In this document: in pieces, positions 54,126 through 63,764 of the stretch
Layout of the letters: the number at the start of each line of letters is the position of its first letter
Numbering within the stretch: the first letter of the stretch is position 1
Source: Gammaproteobacteria bacterium
GTDB lineage: Bacteria; Pseudomonadota; Gammaproteobacteria; Steroidobacterales; GCA-2729495
Direction of reading: 5' to 3'
Assembly (NCBI GenBank): GCA_015709695.1
Contig: CP054183.1
Span: forward strand, 186,001 to 250,000
DNA length: 64,000 bases
Translations under genes and position numbers: made by a program
The notes under the pieces: generated by a model
Seen by the model: only the letters and a program-made list of their open reading frames with translations
Database searches by the model: none
What the model was told of the DNA's origin: nothing

Positions 54126-56260
54126 ATGAGCATGTGCTGGATGGATGTACGGCAACCCCGCTCGCCAGCTATCTCAAGGCATTGGGTGTGTTACGCCTGC
54201 TTTCGGCCTGGTATCCGGACACGCGCGGCGCATGGCGTGGGGACTGCTTCGTGCTGACGACGCCGCTTGACCGCGGCGGAATCGAGAAGTTTTTTCTTGA
54301 GGAGTATGCGCCGACACCGGTGATGGCGCCGTGGAATGGCGGCAGTGGCTTTTACGAGAAGGACAACAAGGATGCATTGCTGCGCATAATGCAAAGCGGC
54401 GATGCGCGACTGCATGACTACCGGAACTGTCTTGCAATTGCTGAGTCTGCGCTTTCGGGGTACGACCGTTCGAGCAGCCCCAAGGAAGATGACAAGGCAC
54501 GTCTTCTCAGCACAATGCGTGGGCAGCTGCCCGATGGTGCGCTTGCCTGGTTTGATGCCTCCGTTCTTCTTGCCAGTGAGGCGGCCCGATATCCACCGCT
54601 GCTGGGTACCGGCGGCAACGACGGCCGGCTCGATTTCACCAACAATTTCATGCAGCGTGTTCTTGACGTCATCCTTTTCGCCGACAACGCGGAAAGGAAA
54701 GTATCACTCGAAAGAATTCGAACAGCCTTGTTCAACATGGTGTCGCCCGGATTGGCCAAGAGTGCCATCGGGCAGTTCTCGCCAGGGCAGGCAGGAGGAC
54801 CAAACGCTGGTACGGGGTTTGAGGCCGATGCTGCGATCAATCCCTGGGATTTCGTGTTGATGATAGAAGGCGCGCTGTTGTTCGCTGCGGCAGCAGTACG
54901 ACGCAATGCGGACGATCATTTCGGCGTGCTGAGCTATCCCTTTACCGTGCGTGCGGTTGGGTCCGGGGCGGGCAGTCTTGGAGAAGGGGACTTTTCCAGC
55001 GCACGCGGGGAACTGTGGATGCCTCTTTGGACGCAGTCGGCGACGTACGCGGAAGTACAGGCATTGATGAGCGAAGGCCGGGTGGCATTGGGACGGAAGC
55101 CGGCAAGGGATGCGCTGGATTTCGTTCGTGCCGTACAGCATCTGGGTGCCTACCGCGGCGTGCGCAGCTTCCAGCGGTACGGTTTGTTGATGCGCTCAGG
55201 CAAGGCATACCTGGCGACACCACTTGCACGTGTTGAGGTGAACGAGAGGCAGGGTCCATCGTGGCTCGATGAGCTGGATGCCCACGGCTGGCTTGACCGA
55301 TTTCGTCGTTTCAGCGGGGAGGCCAACACAGCCGTGCGCTTCAGGATGCTGTGCAAGCGCCTCGAGGATCGGCTGTTCTCGCTGGTCGGAAGGCTGCCGC
55401 GCAAGGCGGAAGCACAGGCATTGCTGGTCCTGCTTGGCAAGATCCAGATGACGCTTGCGGTGAGCGGCAAGGCGCGCGAGACGATAAACCCGATACCGCG
55501 CCTCTCCGGACGCTGGGTGATTGCTGCGGCTGACGATACGCCGGCCTTCCGCATAGCCATGGCGCTTGCCGGGCTGCACGGTATGGATCATGAACCGCTG
55601 CCCTTGCGTGCGCAGCTGTTTCCGGTCCAGCGCCGATTCGACCAATGGTTGACCCCGGAGGCAGGCGAGAAGAGTCGCATCTGTGATGGTGCCAAGGGCC
55701 GGCTTGTGGATGTCTTGCCGTCATTGCTCGATCGCCGCCTCTGGTTGGCAGAGCGCCTGGCGCTCTCGGACAAGCCGCTGGACAGTGCGGCGGGAGCGAC
55801 GCTTGAAGACGTAGCCGGCTTTCTTCGCCATGATGGTATGGACACGCGCATCAGTGACCTGCTGCCAGGTCTCTCGCTCTGCGAGATTCCCGGGGATTTC
55901 GATCGCGGTGCGGGTGAAGACGTCCTGCCTTCGGCATTCTCGCTGATGAAGCTCGTGTTGACGCCGGAGCGCAGGTTGCGCTCCCTGGGATTGCTGGCGG
56001 ATGGCCAGCAGCTGCCTGTTCCTCCCAGGATGCTGGCACAGCTTGAAGCAGGGAATCATGACAATCGTGCTGTGGTGTCCGCATGGCGTCGTCTGCGGGC
56101 ATCTGGCTTGTCGCCTCTATTTTCGCCTGATGCCCTGCCGGCACTCACGGGCATCGATCCCAGGCGTGCCGCAGCAGCCCTGCTGATTCCGCTGCGCTTT
56201 GGTGCCACCGCCGCACTGGCGCGGTCGGTGTTGAATCAACCCGATACCGGATCTGTCTGA
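54122..56260 (+). CDS. csx17: type I-G CRISPR protein Csx17 (Cas8 large subunit)
   Basis: The 712-residue protein begins with the Csx17 signature LDGCTATPLASYLKALGVLRLLS and continues with WNGGSGFYEKDNKDALL. Csx17 is the large Cascade subunit of subtype I-G, thought to take the Cas8 role in PAM recognition. Codon use is less GC-rich than in the flanking core genes. ATG 54122 overlaps the cas3-fic stop, so its translation depends on the upstream frame that ends in Fic. csb1 follows after 24 bases. Confidence 0.92.
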   Translation: MNEHVLDGCTATPLASYLKALGVLRLLSAWYPDTRGAWRGDCFVLTTPLDRGGIEKFFLEEYAPTPVMAPWNGGSGFYEKDNKDALLRIMQSGDARLHDYRNCLAIAESALSGYDRSSSPKEDDKARLLSTMRGQLPDGALAWFDASVLLASEAARYPPLLGTGGNDGRLDFTNNFMQRVLDVILFADNAERKVSLERIRTALFNMVSPGLAKSAIGQFSPGQAGGPNAGTGFEADAAINPWDFVLMIEGALLFAAAAVRRNADDHFGVLSYPFTVRAVGSGAGSLGEGDFSSARGELWMPLWTQSATYAEVQALMSEGRVALGRKPARDALDFVRAVQHLGAYRGVRSFQRYGLLMRSGKAYLATPLARVEVNERQGPSWLDELDAHGWLDRFRRFSGEANTAVRFRMLCKRLEDRLFSLVGRLPRKAEAQALLVLLGKIQMTLAVSGKARETINPIPRLSGRWVIAAADDTPAFRIAMALAGLHGMDHEPLPLRAQLFPVQRRFDQWLTPEAGEKSRICDGAKGRLVDVLPSLLDRRLWLAERLALSDKPLDSAAGATLEDVAGFLRHDGMDTRISDLLPGLSLCEIPGDFDRGAGEDVLPSAFSLMKLVLTPERRLRSLGLLADGQQLPVPPRMLAQLEAGNHDNRAVVSAWRRLRASGLSPLFSPDALPALTGIDPRRAAAALLIPLRFGATAALARSVLNQPDTGSV

Positions 56261-57301
<1,041 letters not shown>

Positions 57302-57303
57302 CC

Positions 57304-58788
57304 ATGCTTGCGCTCGCATTCACGTTTCCTGCCGGGCGCTATCACGCCACCCCGTGGGATCGTCACGTCAATGAAGGCGCGGTAGCCTGGCCGCCTGAGC
57401 CCTGGCGCATTCTGCGCGGGCTGATTGCCACTTGGCATCACAAGATCAAGTACAAGGGCCGGCACAGTGAGGCCACGCTGGAGGCACTGATCGAGACTTT
57501 GGCGGCAGAACTTCCTCAATACAGTTTGCCTTCTGCCAGTCACAGCCACGCACGGCATTACATGCCGCAGTTTGCTGCTGGAAAGACATCGTTGATTTTC
57601 GATGCCTTCGCTGCCGTTGACCGTGAAGAGCCGCTTTGCGTGATCTGGCCGGATATCGAGTTGCCAGATGACCAGCGCTTGCTGCTGGATGATCTCCTTG
57701 CAGTCATGGGTTATCTCGGCCGCGCCGAGTCCTGGGTTGAAGCCAGGCGCATCGCCACGATTGCGGACGTGAACTGCCGGCCCGGTGGTAGTGTGATCGA
57801 CGTAGAGACTGGTGAAATCCGCGGTGAGCTTGTGACGCTTCATGCGCCGTTGCCACCTGCTGAATACCAGGCCCTGCGCGAGCGCTTTCTCGTCGACAAG
57901 AAGGCACAGAAGAAGCTTGGCAGTACCTTGCCGGCAACGCTGCTCGATGCGCTCGGCATCGATACGAGCAGCCTGCGCAAGGTTGGCTGGAGCCAGCCAC
58001 CTGCCGCACGAAAGGTGAGCTACCTGCGGCCGCTCGATGCCCTGCGCCCAAGGCCGGCCATTCATCGGGCACAGAGGCCTGCGGTGGCAGCTGTCAACTT
58101 CATCCTGAGTGGCAAGCCGATGCCGCGCGTGGAAGACAGTCTGCGCATCGGCGAGCTCATGCGCGTCGCCGTCATGGGCCAATGCAAGCGCACTTTTGGC
58201 GAAGCCAGCATCCCGCCTGTCTTCTCCGGCCACGATCTGCCGGACGGCAACCGTCATCGGCATGCCTTCTACTTGCCGTGGGACAGCAACGGCGATGGCA
58301 AGCTCGACCGCCTGCTCGTTTATGCGCCTGATGGCCTGGGTGATGTCGAGCAGCGTGCGCTCGTCAAGGTACAGAGGCTGTGGCAACGGGGAGGGACGGA
58401 ATGGCGCCTGGTTCTGGAAGGCAGCGGAACCGCGGAGGTCGCGAGTACCCTTACCGGAGCCAGTACAACCTGGGTATCCGTGACGCCGTATCTGCATCCC
58501 TGGCACGTCAAGAAGCGGTTCGGCGTCGAAGATCAGATCCGCCGCGAATGTCGGGAGCGGGGCTTGCCGGAGCCCGTCACCATCGAGACCCTTGATGACG
58601 TGGACGTCGGCCGGGGTCGCAGGCGTCGTCCCATTCATTTCCAGCGTTTCCGCAGCCGCCACGGCCTCAGCCAGCCTGATCGTCTGGGCAGCTTCCGGCG
58701 CATGGTGTTTGCGCAACCCGTCGCAGGCCCGCTGGCGCTGGGCTTTGGCTGTCACTACGGGCTTGGATTGTTCAGGCCCATGGTCTGA
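57304..58788 (+). CDS. csb2: type I-G CRISPR protein Csb2 (Cas5-Cas6 type, GSU0054 family)
   Basis: The 494-residue protein starts LALAFTFPAGRYHATPWDRHVNEGAVAWPPEPWRILRGL, typical of GSU0054/Csb2. Csb2 combines a Cas5-like N-terminal part with a Cas6-like C-terminal part that should cut the repeat hairpin of this array. The C-terminal region carries RRRRPIHFQRFRSRHG and a Gly-rich ending (LALGFGCHYGLGLF) like Cas6. An 87-base gap separates it from cas4-cas1; no gene is seen there. Confidence 0.92.
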   Translation: MLALAFTFPAGRYHATPWDRHVNEGAVAWPPEPWRILRGLIATWHHKIKYKGRHSEATLEALIETLAAELPQYSLPSASHSHARHYMPQFAAGKTSLIFDAFAAVDREEPLCVIWPDIELPDDQRLLLDDLLAVMGYLGRAESWVEARRIATIADVNCRPGGSVIDVETGEIRGELVTLHAPLPPAEYQALRERFLVDKKAQKKLGSTLPATLLDALGIDTSSLRKVGWSQPPAARKVSYLRPLDALRPRPAIHRAQRPAVAAVNFILSGKPMPRVEDSLRIGELMRVAVMGQCKRTFGEASIPPVFSGHDLPDGNRHRHAFYLPWDSNGDGKLDRLLVYAPDGLGDVEQRALVKVQRLWQRGGTEWRLVLEGSGTAEVASTLTGASTTWVSVTPYLHPWHVKKRFGVEDQIRRECRERGLPEPVTIETLDDVDVGRGRRRRPIHFQRFRSRHGLSQPDRLGSFRRMVFAQPVAGPLALGFGCHYGLGLFRPMV

Positions 58789-58875
58789 CCATTCGCTGGA
58801 GCTGCCGCAAAGGCGGGCCCGTCTGGGGGCGCCGGCACACTGCAGGAAAAGGCGCTGGTCAGCGGAGGTGGGGTA

Positions 58876-60603
58876 GTGAAGGACGACGCCGTTGCTCCTG
58901 GCGCAGCCCAGCCCGATCTGCCAATGCCATTCCCGGAGCTGGCTGGTGACCTCCCGTTGCTGCCGGCACGCATGGTCAACGAGTTCCAGTATTGCCCGCG
59001 TCTGGCCTATCTCGAGTGGGTGCAGGGTGAGTGGGCAGATTCGTCAGACACGGTGGATGGCCGGCATGCACACCGCCGGGTGGACCAGGCACGGGGAAAG
59101 TTGCCCCCGGCCGGGGAGATCGACGAAGGGGAGCGTGTCCACGCACGCTCGATCACCCTGTCCTCCAACCGTTTGGGCCTGATTGCCCGTATGGACCTGG
59201 TCGAAGGTGAGGGCGATCACGTCACGCCTGTCGACTACAAGCGAGGCCGGCGACCGCATGTGCCACGCGGTGCGTACGATCCGGAGCGGGTACAGCTTTG
59301 CGTGCAGGGACTGATCCTGGCCGAGCACGGGTATGTCTGCGAGGAGGGAATTCTCTGCTTCACCGAAAGTCGCGAGCGTGTTCGTGTCATCTTCGATGAT
59401 GAACTGAAGGCACTCACCCGCAACGCCATCGACGGCCTGCGTCTGGTAGCCGTCGGCGGTCAGCTCCCCCCGCCACTGGACGACAGCCCGAAGTGCCCCC
59501 GCTGTTCCCTGGTGACGATCTGCCTGCCCGATGAGCTCGCGTTCCTGCGCACCCGGGAGTCATCGCCGCGTCCACTGGCCATAGCTAGGGACGAGGCGCT
59601 GCCTCTCTATGTGCAGGCACGTGGCGCCAAGATTGCCAAGAAGGGCGAGACCCTGGAAATTTCCGTTGAAGACCAGAAGGTGCAGACCGTGCGGCTTCTG
59701 GATGTCTCGCAGCTTGTCCTCATGGGGCAGGTCTATGTGACCACGCCCACCTTGCACGAGCTGATGGCCCGGGAGGTACCGATATCCTGGCATTCCTTCG
59801 GTGGCTGGTTTCTCGGCCACAGCGTTGGCACCGGCCACAAGAATGTGGAAATCCGCACGGCACAGTATCGCGCGAGCTTCGATTCCTCGTGGTGCCTGCG
59901 GCTGGCGAAAGCATTCGTCATCGCCAAGATCCGCAACCAGCGAACCATGCTGCGGCGAAACTGGAAAGAGGATGCGGCACCCGCGGATCTGGTCGATGGC
60001 TTTCAGCAGGATCTGCGACGTGCACAGCGGGCAGGAGACCTTGGTGAGCTGCTCGGTGCCGAAGGCCAGGCGGCAGCCCGCTACTTCTCCGCTTTCGCCG
60101 GGATGTTGAGCAGGGGGCCAGACCAGTCGCTTGCATTTGATTTCACGACGCGTAATCGACGCCCGCCCACCGATCCCGTCAATGCCTTGCTATCGTATGC
60201 GTACACGCTGCTCACGCGGAGCTGGACCGTCGTGCTGACGGCAGTCGGATTCGATGCCTATCGGGGCTTCTATCATCAGCCACGTTACGGTCGACCGGCA
60301 CTGGCGCTGGACATGATGGAGTCGTTCCGGCCACTGATCGCCGATTCGAGTGTTCTGCAGGCGATCAACAACGGCGAGGTGCGTCCGACGGATTTCATCA
60401 GTGCGGCGGGCAGCGTGGCCCTTACCGCGGATGGACGCAAGCGCTTCATCGCCGCATTCGAGCGTCGCCTGTCACATGAGATTACCCATCCGGTTTTCGG
60501 ATACAAGCTGAGCTATCGTCGGTTGCTGGAACTGCAGGCACGGCTGCTGGCGCGGCACCTGCTGGGAGAACTGGACGACTATCCGGAATTCACCACAAGG
60601 TGA
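58876..60603 (+). CDS. cas4-cas1: Cas4-Cas1 fusion, spacer acquisition
   Basis: The 575-residue fusion has a Cas4 RecB-like nuclease at about 1-220, with the cluster cysteines in NEFQYCPRLAYLEW and CPRCSLVTIC and the nuclease motif VDYKRGR. A Cas1 integrase follows at about 240-575, with DPVNALLSYAYTLL and GFDAYRGFYHQPRYGRPALALDMMESFRPL supplying the Glu/His/Asp metal site. Such fusions are standard in subtype I-G, where Cas4 helps choose PAM-containing prespacers. The start is GTG 58876, preceded by GCGGAGGTGGGG. cas2 starts 4 bases after the stop. Confidence 0.95.
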   Translation: MKDDAVAPGAAQPDLPMPFPELAGDLPLLPARMVNEFQYCPRLAYLEWVQGEWADSSDTVDGRHAHRRVDQARGKLPPAGEIDEGERVHARSITLSSNRLGLIARMDLVEGEGDHVTPVDYKRGRRPHVPRGAYDPERVQLCVQGLILAEHGYVCEEGILCFTESRERVRVIFDDELKALTRNAIDGLRLVAVGGQLPPPLDDSPKCPRCSLVTICLPDELAFLRTRESSPRPLAIARDEALPLYVQARGAKIAKKGETLEISVEDQKVQTVRLLDVSQLVLMGQVYVTTPTLHELMAREVPISWHSFGGWFLGHSVGTGHKNVEIRTAQYRASFDSSWCLRLAKAFVIAKIRNQRTMLRRNWKEDAAPADLVDGFQQDLRRAQRAGDLGELLGAEGQAAARYFSAFAGMLSRGPDQSLAFDFTTRNRRPPTDPVNALLSYAYTLLTRSWTVVLTAVGFDAYRGFYHQPRYGRPALALDMMESFRPLIADSSVLQAINNGEVRPTDFISAAGSVALTADGRKRFIAAFERRLSHEITHPVFGYKLSYRRLLELQARLLARHLLGELDDYPEFTTR

Positions 60604-60607
60604 GGCG

Positions 60608-60901
60608 ATGCGTGAGGAGCACCTGTTTATCGTGACCTATGACATCGGTGACGCGAAGCGCTGGCGGCGGGTATTCGGGCTCATGAATGGTTATGGCGAG
60701 TGGCTGCAGTTCTCTGTGTTCCAGTGCCGGATGAGTCGCCAGCGCCATGCTGAACTCGTTGCCCTTCTGGATGGCGTCATCAACCACACGAAGGACCACG
60801 TATTGTTCATGGATCTTGGGCCGGCAGACCAGGTGACACCGCGGGTGATAAGCTTGGGCAAGTCATTCGAACCGGTGGTACGAGCCCCGGTTATTGTGTG
60901 A
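60608..60901 (+). CDS. cas2: CRISPR-associated protein Cas2
   Basis: The 97-residue Cas2 begins MREEHLFIVTYDIGDAKRWRRVFGLM, with the conserved Asp in TYDIGD, and FSVFQCRMS typical of the ferredoxin-like fold. It forms the integration complex with Cas1. It is the last cas gene; the leader follows directly. Confidence 0.95.
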   Translation: MREEHLFIVTYDIGDAKRWRRVFGLMNGYGEWLQFSVFQCRMSRQRHAELVALLDGVINHTKDHVLFMDLGPADQVTPRVISLGKSFEPVVRAPVIV

Positions 60902-61109
60902 TTTGACGCTGCCTGCATGCGCGAGCGCTGTAGTGGTGTCGGAAACCTCGGGAAGCGCTCGCGTAGGCGGAGTTCTTTAATAAACAGCATGTTGACGCTC
61001 ACACGACGTATCTGCGTGTTGGCCGTGCAACCTTTGTGCAGTGGCGAGATCCGAGCGCTCGCATGCGGACTCACAAGCCCATGCCGGCATTGGAATTGGC
61101 GGGCGGGCC
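60902..61109 (+). promoter_or_regulatory. CRISPR leader
   Basis: This 208-bp non-coding stretch between cas2 and the first repeat contains the AT-rich segment TTCTTTAATAAACAGCATG near 60973-60992. Two near-complementary arms, GCATGCGCGAGCGCT (60915-60929) and GAGCGCTCGCATGC (61053-61066), bracket most of it. The intact first repeats here and the decayed repeat at the far end show that this is the leader side. Confidence 0.75.
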
Positions 61110-62083
61110 ATTTCCGCGGCTTAATTGCCGCGGCCTCATTGAAGCGGCCGCGTACAACTGCCTGCGCAGCGCGCTCGCCATCATTTCCGCGGCTTAATTG
61201 CCGCGGCCTCATTGAAGCCCATGTCGAGGGTCTCGGGCGCTGGCGGTGCGGGCTCCATTTCCGCGGCTTAATTGCCGCGGCCTCATTGAAGCACGGGCCT
61301 CGAACAGCTCGCGCTGCTCTCGGATGATTTCCGCGGCTTAATTGCCGCGGCCTCATTGAAGCCCCGGCAATACGCCGCATAGGCGCTCACCTGCGCTGCA
61401 TTTCCGCGGCTTAATTGCCGCGGCCTCATTGAAGCAGCGTTCAGGACGCCGGCTGGTGCAGCGATTCCGCCATTTCCGCGGCTTAATTGCCGCGGCCTCA
61501 TTGAAGCTCTGTCTGTCTGGCGGGAAACAGGCAAAAAGTCTGTCATTTCCGCGGCTTAATTGCCGCGGCCTCATTGAAGCAGGTCGATCATTCCGTCGAA
61601 GGTCGCGCCCTCGAAAATTTCCGCGGCTTAATTGCCGCGGCCTCATTGAAGCCAGCGAGGCTGAGATCGACCGATCGGTCGCGGCCGCATTTCCGCGGCT
61701 TAATTGCCGCGGCCTCATTGAAGCGCAACGAGCGAGCCAGCCCCTGGAACGGATGTGGAGATTTCCGCGGCTTAATTGCCGCGGCCTCATTGAAGCATCA
61801 GGACGGCCGCGACCGCTGGGCCGGCGACTGGATTTCCGCGGCTTAATTGCCGCGGCCTCATTGAAGCGATTTCCAGACGGCAATGTTGGCGATTCGGGCT
61901 GCATTTCCGCGGCTTAATTGCCGCGGCCTCATTGAAGCGCCCGGAGGTCGTGGAACCGCCAGTCGACCCCTAGCATTTCCGCGGCTTAATTGCCGCGGCC
62001 TCATTGAAGCAACGCACCAACGGGCGGCCGCTCGCTCTGCTTGGCGCATCTCCGCGGCCTAACCGGAGCCGGGAATGACAACG
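61110..62083 (+). CRISPR. CRISPR array, 13 perfect repeats plus one decayed terminal repeat
   Basis: The 36-bp repeat starts ATTTCCGCGGCTTAATTG and ends CGGCCTCATTGAAGC. Copies start at 61110, 61183, 61257, 61327, 61400, 61472, 61545, 61617, 61689, 61761, 61832, 61903 and 61975, all identical. A degenerate copy begins at 62048. There are 13 spacers of 34-38 bp. Inside the repeat, CCGCGGC and GCCGCGG form a 7-bp stem with loop TTAATT, and the 3' end ATTGAAGC would be the crRNA handle. Adjacency to the type I-G cas genes assigns the array. Confidence 0.98.
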
Positions 62084-62178
62084 CATTGTCAGCCCGCCCA
62101 TCCCATTTCTTTCCGCTGAGTGATTGCGGCAGCCTTACGGAGGTGATGGCCGACAACGCGTAGTTGTTATTCGCCGCA
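62084..62178 (+). other. insert right edge between array and 166-bp repeat
   Basis: These 95 bases hold no gene. GACAACGC occurs at the end of the decayed repeat and again about 65 bases later, each time within a small inverted repeat (GACAA-CGCA-TTGTC and ACAAC-GCGTA-GTTGT). They may be boundary or attachment remnants, but nothing identifies a recombinase. Confidence 0.3.
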
Positions 62179-62333
62179 TCGGCGGCCGCCTGTTCGACGC
62201 CATCGGCCCGCACGCCGTGTTCGAGATGGTCGGCACCATCACCGTGCTAGTCGTGCTCTTCGGCCTCTGGGTGCGCTGGAAGGCGCCCGGGCCGCTGAAG
62301 CCGGAGCGGGGCGGGGTGGAGCTGGGGGTCTGA
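62179..62333 (+). pseudogene. duplicated 3' fragment of the MFS transporter gene
   Basis: The + strand frame encodes GGRLFDAIGPHAVFEMV... through the MFS C-terminus and TGA, identical to the end of the gene at 49313-50671. It has no 5' part; the short frame upstream to 62124 is insert-edge sequence. It is a by-product of the flanking duplication, not a functional gene. Confidence 0.85.
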
Positions 62334-62344
62334 GGCGGCCGGCG
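62179..62344 (+). repeat. 166-bp direct repeat, right copy
   Basis: This is identical to 50517-50682, with unrelated sequence on the inner side of both copies. Its right part (62247-62344) also encodes, on the - strand, the last 33 codons of the cation:proton antiporter. The right copy is therefore the one needed by the antiporter, while the left copy is the one needed by the MFS gene. Confidence 0.95.
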
Positions 62345-63764
62345 CCGCCGCGGTGTCGTGGAGCGTGCCAGCGGATTCACCGGCGCGATCGAGGGCCAGC
62401 TTCAGCAGCACCGGCCCCAGCATCTCGTTGATGCCGACGACACCGACGGCCAGGGTGGCAAAGCCCGCGCCAAATTCGGGGAACTCGCGCACGATCACCA
62501 GTGCCACGCCCAGCGCCAGCCCGGCCTGCGACACCATGCCCGACCAGCCCCAGCGGCGGATGAGCGGCGCATCGCCGGCGATGCGGCTGGCAGCCCGCGC
62601 GGCCACCAGCGTCACGACGATACGCACGCCGGCCAGGACCAGCGCCACCGGCCAGATGGCGGCGAAGCCCGGCAGGTCGAGGTGCGCGCCGGCGGTGGCG
62701 AAGAAGATCACGAAGACGATGGCGCCGGTGTGCTCCACGGCGTGCAGCAGCCGCTCGCCGCCCCGCGAGAAGTTCTGCACCGCGAACCCGGCCACCATGA
62801 AGGCGAGCAGCGGGTCGAGGTGGACATACTTGAGCAGGGCCGACATCGGCAGGCCCAGCACCAGCAGGATCAGCAGCAGGCCGCGCCCGCTTTCATCCTC
62901 CGCCGCGGGAATGGCGGATGCCGCTGCCGGGGCGCCGGAGGTGCTGGCGGCGACATTGCCGCCGTTGCGCCGCCGGCTGAACCACAGGTAGGTCGCGATG
63001 AGGACGCCCAGCGTGGTGCCCAGCGCCGTGCTGCCCAGTAGTTCGTGCCCCATTTCGGAAAAGATGGCGGGATCGAGGCCGGCAGAAGGGTCGATGCCGA
63101 GACGGGCCACCGCCAGGGCGACGGCCAGCAGCAGGATCACCACGATGTCCGACGACATGACGAAGGCCAGGGTCATTTCGCTCAACGGGCCCCGGGGCCG
63201 AAGCTGCGCGAACACGCCGAGCACGGCCGACGGGCTGCGGGTGGTCGCCAGCACGCCCCAGAGCAGGGCCACCATCAGCGTCGGCACCAGGCCCATGCCG
63301 TCGAGGAAGGGCAGGTGGCCGCGCAAGGCCACGAAGGTGCCGCCCACGACGACGATGATCGCCACGATCTGCAACAGATGGGCCCAGACGAGGCTGCGCG
63401 CGGCGCGGCGCAGGCTGTCGATGCGCAGCTCCGCGCCGCCGGCGAGCGCGATGAGCGCCAGCGCCAGCTCGTTGAGCACGCCGAGCCGTTCCACCGTGTC
63501 ATGGTCGACGAAGGCGAGCACATGCGGGCCGACGAGGATGCCCGCCAGCAGATAGCCGGTGAGGTGCGGCAGGCCGACGACTTCGGCCAGTTCGCTGACC
63601 AGCGTGCCGGCCAGCAGGAGCAGGCCGAGTCCGGCCACGGCCGCGGGGACGCCGGATTCCAAGGTGTCGTTCGCCTGTTGCACGCCCCAGGCCAGGGCCA
63701 GCGTGGCGAGCAGCATCAGCAGCTGCAGGAGGCGCACCGACCAGGGCTTGTCCGCGGCGCTCAT
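62247..63764 (-). CDS. cation:proton antiporter (CPA2/Kef type)
   Basis: The 505-residue product from ATG 63764 has about 12 membrane segments in two halves separated by a linker (about residues 265-300). Family features include HLTGYLLAGILVGPH near residue 70, GAELRID, and GWSGMVSQAGLALGVALVIV. Potassium or sodium specificity cannot be told. The C-terminal 40 residues are Pro/Ala/His-rich; the last 33 codons lie antisense to the duplicated MFS end. The start overlaps the stop of the next antiporter gene (ATGA), so the pair is translationally coupled. Confidence 0.88.
   Translation of the reverse strand: MSAADKPWSVRLLQLLMLLATLALAWGVQQANDTLESGVPAAVAGLGLLLLAGTLVSELAEVVGLPHLTGYLLAGILVGPHVLAFVDHDTVERLGVLNELALALIALAGGAELRIDSLRRAARSLVWAHLLQIVAIIVVVGGTFVALRGHLPFLDGMGLVPTLMVALLWGVLATTRSPSAVLGVFAQLRPRGPLSEMTLAFVMSSDIVVILLLAVALAVARLGIDPSAGLDPAIFSEMGHELLGSTALGTTLGVLIATYLWFSRRRNGGNVAASTSGAPAAASAIPAAEDESGRGLLLILLVLGLPMSALLKYVHLDPLLAFMVAGFAVQNFSRGGERLLHAVEHTGAIVFVIFFATAGAHLDLPGFAAIWPVALVLAGVRIVVTLVAARAASRIAGDAPLIRRWGWSGMVSQAGLALGVALVIVREFPEFGAGFATLAVGVVGINEMLGPVLLKLALDRAGESAGTLHDTAAAPAASDPQLHPAPLRLQRPGRLPAHPEAEEHD

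Noticed and set aside
60691-61917. Open frames across the CRISPR array encoding repeated RPRQLSRGN or FRGLIAAASLK blocks
   Set aside because: The repetition is simply the translated 36-bp CRISPR repeat; these are not proteins.
62124-62178. Treating the short MFS-like frame after the array as a small membrane protein gene
   Set aside because: All its recognisable residues come from the exact 166-bp duplication; the upstream codons are insert-edge sequence.
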